64,000 nt of DNA from Labyrinthula sp. Ha (Eukaryota > Sar > Bigyra > Labyrinthulida > Labyrinthulaceae): positions 620,001 through 684,000 of the forward strand of contig JAALGZ010000005.1 of the NCBI GenBank assembly GCA_015227615.1. The letters are read 5' to 3'. Below, in pieces: positions 1 to 9,481 of this stretch. The translations under genes and the position numbers were made by a program. The notes below the pieces were generated by a model. That model was not told where the DNA came from and ran no database searches. It saw only the letters and a list, made by a program, of their open reading frames with translations. The stretch's first letter is position 1. Each line of letters begins with the position of its first letter.

Positions 1-3000
1 AAAATAATAATTATCATAATTTTATTGCTCAATTGCACAATTTTTCTATTTTTTATATTCTGTGACTGTTAATTTTCCACTGTACTTTGTGGTTTTTCTT
101 TTTTCTCGTGGACAGAACATTGTTTCTTGCAGGAGATAATATCTATTCAAACTTTTATCTGGTAGTTAAGGTCAACCACGAAGCAGATAGATCAACTGTT
201 AGGCTCCAAATCTATTATTAATCCAGGTCTCGCATTCTTCCAGGGAATCTGCAACTTTCAGAAGTATTATAAAACCTAGACTATATGAATAGGATAACTC
301 ATTAAATAACTCGTTTTATCCTGTTAAATGTTGCAGATGGTGCATTACAAAATCTTCGACTACATTACATGTGTAAATGTGAGAATATTTGCGTCGAGTT
401 TCGATAATTGAGAAGCGGTGCAACGGCACAGGGGAGATTAATACGACTAGCATAGAAACTCCGTAGATCAGAATTCTACATGTTAGTTTATGGCCCAGGG
501 TTGCTGTCAGTTTGACTCATGATTTCTTTGGTTTTTTATCAAGCTCCATAATATTAGATATCAAATTATATGACATTACTCCAGGGAATTTTTACGACAT
601 TTAGAGAAGCTAGTTCAAATTAATCTTGGAAAAACTCGATATGCATAATTTAGGATAGAAATGCGTTATATTCTGAACCGACCGGTCACCATTCTAAAGG
701 TTGCAATCAGTAGATTTTAACAGTTTTCAACTCACAATTAAACAAGTAATCCGATTAACAGGAAGGAAATGCTTAAACTTTCGATCTAGAAATGTTTTGA
801 TCGTATTTTTACTAATGCTATGTCATAAATCGTATTGTTCCAGATGGTAAACTTCAAAATATTTAGCTGCGAACAATAGCCCGACTACAACTACTTATGA
901 TGGATGCAGCCAAGAAAGTATTTTTCCCTAATCAGATAAATAACTTTGTCGTATTTTTGTAACGAGGCTCGTACTAACGCATAAGAAATTAAATATAACT
1001 ACCTCATCTCAAAATCCGAGATACAAAACCTATACTGTCCCTAGCGGCAGTAATATATCCACAATCCTTAAGAATCTCCAACGTAGTGATTAATTCCTAG
1101 ATTGCTTGAAAGTTGTCTGAAAGGAATTTAGCTGTAGTCAAGCTGATGAAATAGATCATTTTTTGTTTTAGCAAATTTTCTTACTTTGAATGGATTCATA
1201 GTTAAGTTTTCTCAGTTAGCTGATCGTACATTGATTGCAAAGTTGAGATAAGGTACCTTGGAATCTTGATTAAAAAAATATAGCTCCACTGGAAATGAAT
1301 AAAATAGTTCATGGATCGATCCATGTTTTTTGAATTTATAATACTAGTTAGACTCCGCTTTCAGCCATGTGTTTTTTATTCATAGAATGGAGTTCTTCGA
1401 GAAAAGGCAAAATCCACTTCATATTGAATGTAGGTAACAGGTTAGTAGGATGACTAGCACAACTTTTATTTATGTTCTAGTTGATTTGCAGAGGAACAAG
1501 TATAGGGCCATACAAAGCTATTAATAGTATAGGGGTGAATAATTTATTTACAATAGTTAACAGTAATGCATCATCTACACAAATTCTTGAGCGTGTACCT
1601 AATTTCACAAAAAAATATATTAGCATAGCATTAACAGGCCAGATACAGTTCTTTCAAGAGATTATATGAATTTTGTTTTTGTTCCTTCTAAAGTATTTAA
1701 TAAGGTAGCACTAGGAAGAAAGCTAACGTATGAGAATGCTTAGATCCAAGAAAAACTCTTTGTTCTAAGCCTATTGCTATCCCTTTCCTTGCTTGTCATT
1801 TTCAAGCCCATTGACTGTGTTAGAATCGGTAGTAAACATGGTAATATGGTCATTTTTTAGAAAAAAATGTGGGGAATCTGCAATCCAATAAACCTGGTTG
1901 AGTTGGATGATGGCGACTTGACTGGGCAAATATACGTGGTTTGATAACTTGTTGCTTCACAAGAGGTTTATCACCGACAATACAGCGAAGTTTACCCTTA
2001 CTCAAGAGCAAGCCTGTGAAAATAACTGTTTATTACATGTGCCTAAGCTGATCAATCTATTCCCTTCCGATTAGATTCAGTATATAAGAAAGAATTTGAC
2101 TCATTAATGTAACATCTCACTCTCTGAGTATAAGGTAAAATCTCCGATCAATGTGGTAGAATTTGTCGAGGAGAGAGGATTTATTTTCTTCCTAAAGCCA
2201 AAGCTCATATTTCTTAAGTTATAAACCCAATGCAGGTAGATAAAGGGAGAATAATATATTTCTTATGATTATTTTGAGCTATGAGTGCCATAACAATCGA
2301 ACTATTTGGCTAATAATACCCACACCACCAAATACCCAAGTATTATGGGTGGTACTTCAGAGGGCTTGCTGGGAAATAAAATGGATAGGAAACCAATTCA
2401 CATTCTGAAATTGGCCAAAGGCGTAGAGGTTGAAGATATTCAAAAGCCTGAAGTAAAAAGTTGAGTCTCATGGCGAAAAGCTTTGGATTGCTCAAGTATT
2501 AGAAGATTTCAAAGGCCTAGGTAAGTTATACAGGCGATTGAACTTTCACATGTATTGCTATAATGTAGCCTGCAGCAGATGTTGTAGAGAAACTTACATA
2601 GACCTTTACCTGTGCTTCAAATTACATTTTATAATAGAGCATCTCTATAGACTACACTAAGTGTACCTTCCATGTTATTGCACAGTGGTTTTATCTCCAA
2701 CCCCTACAATTGCTTGGGAATCAAACACAGGAAAGTCTTTCAAATACTGAACAGGCTCCTTTAATATCATTAATGTTGAGTCACACGGAGGTACAAATCT
2801 ATTTTTTTTCCTGCCTCTTGAAAACAAGGCTTAGAAAAAGACTCACGAGGGGGCTGAGAAAACAAAATTCCATCAGGTTAATATTAGCAGTTGTACAAAA
2901 GAAAGAACTAAAAATACAGAGCAAATATTTATTAGAAGATGGCCTATTCTGGTCTGCTTGATAGCAAACAACGTACAATAACCATATGTTTGAAAACTTT

Positions 3001-3301
3001 TCTAGATAGAATAAACAAATCATTTCTTCTTTTGTTTGGAAAGAAGGGGCAAGAACCACCAACTCTTTTTCTTCAAGTAATACTAGGCAAATAGGAATAA
3101 AGAAGAAATCATGCTCTCATTATACTCTAACAAATACTTGGGACAATCAATCGCAGGCATTATTACTTGACTAATATCTTAAGCGGTTTCTCATGCTTCT
3201 CAAGATATTGAGGGTATATTTACAGAGCTGTATGCGGAGGTGGAACACTTTGTGCACCCAACAATCTTGATAATGAAGACACAAATCCTAAGAAATACGA
3301 T
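1..3301. other. Intergenic, no recognisable gene
   Basis: Only short ORFs without protein-like composition are present, and both strands are dense in stops. An imperfect hairpin (ACCACC...GGTGGT) lies near 2325-2355. The stretch ends at the left target duplication of the hAT element. It may hold decayed mobile DNA, but nothing in it can be named. Confidence 0.6.
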
Positions 3302-3309
3302 GTTATGGG
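3302..3309. repeat. Left 8-bp target-site duplication of hAT element
   Basis: GTTATGGG lies directly before the left terminus and is repeated exactly at 7415-7422, directly after the right terminus. Duplications of 8 bp are the hallmark of hAT transposition. Confidence 0.93.
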
Positions 3310-3324
3310 TAGGGTTTCTTAACG
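3310..3324 (+). repeat. hAT left terminal inverted repeat
   Basis: TAGGGTTTCTTAACG is the exact reverse complement of 7400-7414. The match degrades inward into shared TAACGG-type motifs rather than a long perfect repeat. Confidence 0.93.
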
Positions 3325-3465
3325 TAACGGAACTTACGATAGTTAACGTTAATTTTCCGTTAGCTCTGTTTACCGTTATTTCCGTTAAGCGAAATTCCAA
3401 CTTTTTTTACCGCTATTACCGTAAAATTAACGGTAATTCTGCTAAGCACCTTAAGTAACGGTACG
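3320..3465. repeat. hAT left subterminal repeat cluster
   Basis: About ten copies or variants of TAACGG/CCGTTA, such as CCGTTATTTCCGTTAAGC and ATTAACGGTAATTC, alternate in orientation within about 145 bp. By analogy with Ac and other hAT elements these are probably transposase-binding sites. The binding role is inferred. Confidence 0.75.
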
Positions 3466-3956
3466 TACTGGTATATTTTGGGAAATTCAACAAACACCAA
3501 ATTTTCTCTTCCTGGTCATAGTCAAAAGCAAACAAGTCCAGAAAAACTCCTTTTGTGAACAAAAAAGGTGGTGCAAGGAGAAGTAAAAGTAGTTTCTGAA
3601 CATGAAAAAAGAACAATGTGCTAGTCGAAGCTTCAAAACTAGTTGTCTTCTACTTGTTAGAGATTTTGCTTAGGTGAACTGTTTGGGAGACGTGTTTGAT
3701 TGAGAGGAGAAAAGCTAAGCTTAAGTCAAAGTGGAAGAAATCGGCCAAATGAACTAAAATGACACTACAGTAATGTTTTTTAAGTATAATTTTAGTTTTT
3801 TCTGTGTTAAATTTTCAAAAAGAGATCAAATTTTTATTAGTTTTGGATAGAAAACAAGTAAAAAATGTGATAAAATATTTTTAACTAGTTAAAAAAGGGA
3901 GAAAATCTGCGCTAAGAGGTTAAATAACCCAAAAAAAAACTAATTCCATAACTTTT

Positions 3957-4296
3957 CTATGACTTCATCCACTCTCTGGCGTTCATTCTCATCATGAAAG
4001 TTTGATCAGACATGTTCTCTTTACCTTTATATTCAAATCGACCATGAAAAAAGGCTCTTTCAGAGCTAATACTGCTTGTTTGAATAGCTAAAAACTTTCT
4101 AGCGACCTTTGCAAGCGTTGGAAACCTCGGACCAGCATTAGCAGCTTCACAGGGTTTTAAAAAATTAACATTTTCTCTTTTTTGTGAACAACTGTATCTT
4201 TACTTTTCAATAGAAGAAGATTAGGAATCCTAGCTATAACGACATCACCAAGGCCACTTTCAAAATTCAACTCTAACATCTTTGTATCTGCTCCAG
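3957..4296 (-). pseudogene. hAT transposase C-terminal relic (dimerisation domain)
   Basis: Reading the minus strand, the piece ending at TAG (3957-3959) gives FPTLAKVARKFLA, LAIQTSSISSERAF and then a region ending in REWMKS. This matches the conserved hAT C-terminal signature (roughly [FY]P-L---A--FL-I-----SERxFS). Just upstream, about 4180-4296, a second coherent stretch beginning SGADTKMLEL lies in another frame, so at least one frameshift separates the pieces. Farther upstream the reading is interrupted by several stops. The usual residues after SER are altered (AFFHGRF rather than VFS-AG). It is non-functional. Confidence 0.85.
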
Positions 4297-7284
4297 AATA
4301 TCTTTGATACAAAATATTTCTTTATTTTGACCTATAGTATACCTTCAATATTTTTTTAGTTTTGTCATCCAATTGCTCAATCTTTGCTGGGTTTTCTGCA
4401 GATACGGATATCTCTTACTCGTTTCTTGATTTCAGTTGGTTCTATTGGATTGACGGTAATGTAATATTGACTTCATTTTAGTATAGGAGAAATATAAAAA
4501 TATAAAAAAGTAGTAGACTTTTTAAGTAAGTCAAACTTAGAGTTAGAAGATATAAATATCGCCCTTATTGAGTACAGTCTTTTTTATTTAAAATGATACC
4601 AACCATGTTTTATAAAAATAAGAACAAGGTACTTAACATATTAAGACAAAAATACCACTTTTCATACATAAATACGTCAGAAAAGCTACCACAATATAAC
4701 TTTTTTTCAAAAACTATAAACTTAGACCTTCCTTAATTTATACTGGTTTTTCTCATGCCAATTTATATGTGTTCTTAAGTATTTTATCATATGTAAAAGT
4801 TAAAAAAGCATGGATTTTTATATATGAATTTGCAATTATATGACAGAGATCTGTGTAATTAAAATCAATAAAAACTTCAAACTTTATTTTTTTCTTCTCT
4901 AAAATATCAAAACCTTGTCCTAGATACGTTTAGAGTTAAATTTATTGATATTTCACTTATTAGAAAATCGGTCTTGGCCATTTTCTAGTTGAGTTTGGAG
5001 TCGAGTTAAATTAAGACAAATAACGATTGCTGAGATTAATAGGGAAGTTCTTGGAGTTTCCTCGAATAAAACTCGGCGAAAACCTAAATCATCCATATCT
5101 ATGGATGACTACTATTTCTCAGGATGTTTTGTTACTTGGTATTACCCATTCAGGAATATTTAACATTTAAGAGTATCCTTTTTCAGTGTTTCTGAGATCT
5201 TGGAAGTAGGATACATTGTTATGAAGTCTACACAGATTCCTTCTATTCTCAAATAAAGTTGTTTCTAGACCTAAATTCACCCGTTATTTAGACTGGTGAG
5301 GTCTGTTTGGGCTCTAGACGAGTATTTCTCAAGGTATTACACGGATTGAAGTTTATGAAAACAGCATTTTAGCTCAATATTGACTTTTCTTTAAAAAAAA
5401 AATTAAAATATCGTAAAGAATAGAATTAAAGGTTACAGGTCGTGTTTTTAGTTGCTGGGGGATCTCTAGTACAAAAATTTAAGCGATTATAGTAAAACTG
5501 AGTGATTTCGTATTTTCAGATGTGCAGGTTTTCAACGTTTGACTTTTCTGAGTGAAGTTTAGCTCAGTTACAATTAACTGGAGAAGAAACATCCTGAAAA
5601 ATGACTTAAGAAATTAGGTATGGTGAATCCTTAGGATCTGAGAAGAATCAGATCATCTATAGTATTATTCTTCATGATGTTACGTTTCAATGTATGTTTT
5701 TTTAGAGATCTGTATACTTAGTAAAAAGGACCCCTAAAATTAACCTTTTTAAAGGTTTAAGGTACTCATCCTTATCAAATACCCTGACAAAACACGTGGT
5801 TGGAAAGGATTTTTTAATGTAAAACACATTGTGGGTAATAATATTGTATTTGAGAAAGATTTCGTGACAAAAACAACCAAATACTATATGCGTTATTTTC
5901 AGTAATCGCGTTTTTTTTATACTTTATATTATTTTTATCCACTAAATTTTTATGTGGGTAAGTACTAGGCTCAGTTTGCAATAGTTTTCGAGCTTTCTAA
6001 GAGAGTTGAAAAGGTATTGTAGATTATATGGCCATTATACTACATTTTTGAAAAAATCGTTGATAAAGTTTTCAACATCCTGTTATAACAGAACCCATAA
6101 AACAGTGTTGGTTACTACTAGGTTTAAATTAAATATAAGAGATAACGTTAACAGTTTACAGAGGTGGTGTAACCTTTTGCTTCATCACTTTCTGGTCGGT
6201 ATTAAATGGATGTGCTATGTTTTGGTGGTATTCTGTATTCTATATGAATTTATTTATATTAATATCCTATATTATTCTAAATGAATTGAAAGATATTTAG
6301 AATTGCTTTCCAAAATTGTGTTTTGATCTTAATAATTCAAAAAATTCACCGAGAAAGGAGTCTTACAATTATTTTGAAATTCATCTAAAATACAGGGTGA
6401 CGTGAAAAGAACAGAATAGAAAAGTATCTTTCAGTCCTTAAATACAAAAAATTTAGAAACCAGCGGGTAGAAATAGCTTTCAAGATAATTTACGTAAGTT
6501 GTAATAGTGCCTCAGATAAGAATTAAGCGAGATACAAGAGAAAAAAAGAACATGACTTGAAGTTGACCAATATTCTAGAAATATAGAAATACGTAGTTTA
6601 ACCCAAGTAGTTCCAAATAAAAGAATATATAAAAGCTATAATATCTTAAGAATTAATATTTAAAATGTCTTAGAATTTTATTTGGTTTAAAAAGACGAAG
6701 TATTGACTGATAAAATTGCTTTTACTGAGAAAATTCTTCCTATGCTAAATTTGGCTTTGATATTCGGATATTAAAACGCGCATAATTCGTGATTAACTTC
6801 TTAAAAAACTAGAATCCTTTTCTGGGTGCATTGGAAATTAAAATATTTTTCAAAGTTTATACTACAGTATTTCTGAAAAGGAGCTTAAGCTAAGATACAA
6901 CCATTTCTATTTGAAGATTATGCAAAATTTTTGCTATGGCAAAGGTATTACCTCTATTTTCTCTGTTGTATTTTCTCTCAGAGAGTAGAATTAGTCCTTT
7001 GAAATTACTTAGAAAAGGTATTTGGAATATTTAAATACTCTCTAAGAGTTTATTTTGAGATTGGATCGAGATAATTTCAAGGGTAGTGTTATTAGTCAGA
7101 GTAAAATTTTCTTATAAAATAATTTGCACGTGATGTTGGTTCTATGTTGCATTTACTTCTAACTCAGCCTTTACTTCAATTTTATTCCTTTACGGGAAGA
7201 AAATAGGCATAGTATATTATGGATATATGATTTGGTACAAAAACATTAAATTGGTAAAAATTTTGGGAACCCAAAAATTTATCA

Positions 7285-7410
7285 GAATTTTTTTCTTACC
7301 GTTAATTTTCCGCAAATAAGTGTTAATTAACAGAATTCTTAACGGTAATAACGGTAAGCAAAATTAGGATATTTTTTTACCGTTAATTACCGTTTTCACC
7401 GTTAAGAAAC
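7285..7410. repeat. hAT right subterminal repeat cluster
   Basis: Motifs such as ACCGTTAATTTTCCGC, TAACGGTAATAACGGTAAG and CCGTTTTCACCGTTAAG mirror the left cluster in inverted orientation. They support the two ends belonging to one element. Confidence 0.75.
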
Positions 7411-7414
7411 CCTA
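7400..7414 (-). repeat. hAT right terminal inverted repeat
   Basis: CGTTAAGAAACCCTA is the exact reverse complement of the left terminus at 3310-3324. Confidence 0.93.
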
Positions 7415-7422
7415 GTTATGGG
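7415..7422. repeat. Right 8-bp target-site duplication of hAT element
   Basis: GTTATGGG is identical to 3302-3309, which fixes the element boundaries to the base. Confidence 0.93.
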
Positions 7423-8882
7423 ACGCTAATATCACCTTCTTTGAAATTGTATATACCTTCGAATTATCTGGTCTGTTAAGCTTCTGTTTCTTATTTCGTC
7501 AACTGGTGGAACATGTCTATCAGGATCATAGGTATAGAGTCCCTATGTAGCAATTTTCTAAAGGTTAACGTTATACTTTAATATATGGATTAACTGTAGA
7601 ACAACATAAATTGATGTCTATTTTCTAGTTTCTTCTTTCTCCCTAAGCTCTTATGCCCAACTCTAATACCCAGAAATAAGCCTAGCTTTATTACAGTCCA
7701 TATGTCTACTGATTCGGTGGTACTGGGATTGGAGCCTGGGATCTTGTACTACCTACAAGACTAGACAGATATCTTTCTGATTCTTGCAAAATATCAGAGA
7801 CATACGAGATTTGTACAAATTTATAATAGTGTAGTTATTCTAAACTTTGTAGAAAACTTTGGAAAAGGCGAGGATTAATTTTAAAAATACTTGATCTCAC
7901 TTCCACAAGACAAAACAAATCTTTGCGTAAAGATGGTTAAGCGGGAACTAGATGACCAATTAATTTTCATACAGAGACTTAGAAACGACATTTTTTGCTA
8001 GTCGTGTTCATATAACTAGTCAATGAGTTCAATAAAATGAGTTAGAATGTTATGTTGAGAGTTTATCAGTTAAACTGAGATCAATAGTGTATGTTCTTAT
8101 TGTTTGATTCCATTAAAGGATTGTAAGCAAGAAAACACTTTTGGTTCAACAAAAAGCTAAGAAACAGAGATACTATCTGTACACGATGGTTTCAGGGACT
8201 ATCTAATAGATGAAGCTTCTCTTATGTCTCTCTAGTTACAAATCGGGTAAAAGAAAATAGTGGATAAAAATATATTCTCTAGTGTTTAAAGTTGGAACAC
8301 TCTGAAGAAAGTGCTTAGAAACCAATACAATTCGGGACTATAAGTAAACCAAGACTCAAGAAACTTGTTATAATCGAGATAGCAATATAACTACCCCACC
8401 TGGTCGAGTCCAAAACTTGAAGAAAATACTGTTTCGTCAAATCGAAGATAAATACTTGTTAGTTTTTATTTTAGAGTGAAATATTACTCAAATGAACATT
8501 CGTGGTTTTCCTAGGAGATAAAAAGTAGAATATCATAGCTCGACTTACGAATATAACCGTAATACCGGTCAACACCGGGAGACCACGGGACAAAACTAGC
8601 TCTATAATACTAGATACACTTGGTTTCAAAGTGTGTTTTCTTTCTTGACTAGGGGCTCGGTATATTTTCTTTCGGTCGTGCTGTTACTTCAATAGCTTCT
8701 GTTTTCCCCACAGGAAAGAAGTTCCCACCGACAGTCCGCAACAGCTTCTATGAAATGGAAGTTTGTTCTGTGGCAATATACTAACCCGCGTGTAAGATTC
8801 CACGTCCAACCCGGTTAGATTGATACAAGTGAGTCATACCTTTTTGAGGAGAAACTATAACTCAATAAATATAAACTGAATT
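7423..8882. other. Intergenic, upstream of zinc-finger gene
   Basis: No gene is seen here. The last few hundred bases are the presumed promoter and 5' leader of the zinc-finger gene. They turn A-rich just before its ATG, as upstream of other genes in this window. Confidence 0.5.
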
Positions 8883-9401
8883 ATGAACAACCTTTCTATC
8901 AGCATTATTGTAGACGAGCTGTTGCAAGAAAATGTTGATGCTTTGAAGCAGCGTATTTTAGATGAAATTAAAGAGTCGGAAAAAAGATGTCTTCTTGTTT
9001 TAGTGCAGATACTAAGACAGCAAAAGAAGCAAAATTTTGTACAGTCTTATTGTAAACAACCATGCGTAAATGTTAATGCACCCGTGCAAAGGAGAAGAAC
9101 ATGTTTAGTTCCTTCTTGTGAAAAAATGTCTCAAGGAACAACTGGATTTTGTTACTCGCACGGGGGTGGATATAGATGTTCACGTCCTGGATGTAATAAA
9201 GCTGCAAGAGATAAATCAAGACTATGCATTTCGCATGGTGGAGGGAAGAAGTGTTTACATCCAGGTTGCCGTTCAAGTGCTAGAGGTAAAACAAAGAGGT
9301 GCATTCGTCATAGTAAAAAGACAAAGTGCTTTATTCCTGGTTGCGAGCGAAATGCACAAGGTGGAAGCAAGTTTTGCCGTGTGCATAAGACTGAACAATA
9401 A
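8883..9401 (+). CDS. WRKY19-like Cys3His zinc-finger repeat protein
   Basis: Intronless, 172 aa. The N-terminal 70 residues are helical and charged (QRILDEIKESEKRC). Residues about 73-165 hold four tandem repeats of CX4CX10CX2H, with the first two linked by HGGG and the third and fourth closely spaced: CLVPSC...CYSH, CSRPGC...CISH, CLHPGC...CIRH, CFIPGC...CRVH. This repeat is abundant in proteins annotated as WRKY19-like in oomycetes, diatoms and some other algae. There is no WRKYGQK core, so WRKY is only a database label. The repeat probably coordinates zinc in a DNA- or protein-binding role; the function is unproven. The start is a clear ATG in an A-rich context. The stop lies 80 bp from the convergent stop of the Lon gene. 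Confidence 0.88.
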   Translation: MNNLSISIIVDELLQENVDALKQRILDEIKESEKRCLLVLVQILRQQKKQNFVQSYCKQPCVNVNAPVQRRRTCLVPSCEKMSQGTTGFCYSHGGGYRCSRPGCNKAARDKSRLCISHGGGKKCLHPGCRSSARGKTKRCIRHSKKTKCFIPGCERNAQGGSKFCRVHKTEQ

Positions 9402-9481
9402 ATATTATTTGTTGATGGAAAAGTAATTTGTATAACGAAGCTAGATTTTTTGTTTTGTGTTTAAATTCTGGTAGATTAAGC

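Larger units (their letters stand above)
3310..7414 (-). mobile_element. hAT-superfamily DNA transposon, ends intact, transposase decayed
   Basis: The element is 4,105 bp. Its outermost 15 bp are an exact inverted repeat (TAGGGTTTCTTAACG), and it is bounded by a perfect 8-bp direct repeat GTTATGGG. Both ends carry many copies of a TAACGG/CCGTTA motif in both orientations, comparable in layout to the subterminal AAACGG motifs bound by the maize Ac transposase. The minus strand at 3957-4296 still encodes a recognisable hAT C-terminal dimerisation domain, so the transposase was on the minus strand. No long ORF remains inside; the 92-codon ORF at 6006-6284 has no recognisable similarity. The length fits an autonomous hAT that decayed in place. 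The perfect target duplication argues for a single insertion that was never excised. Confidence 0.93.

Noticed and set aside
1310-1325. Perfect 16-bp palindrome CATGGATCGATCCATG
   Set aside because: About one such palindrome is expected by chance in 64 kb, and nothing around it suggests function.
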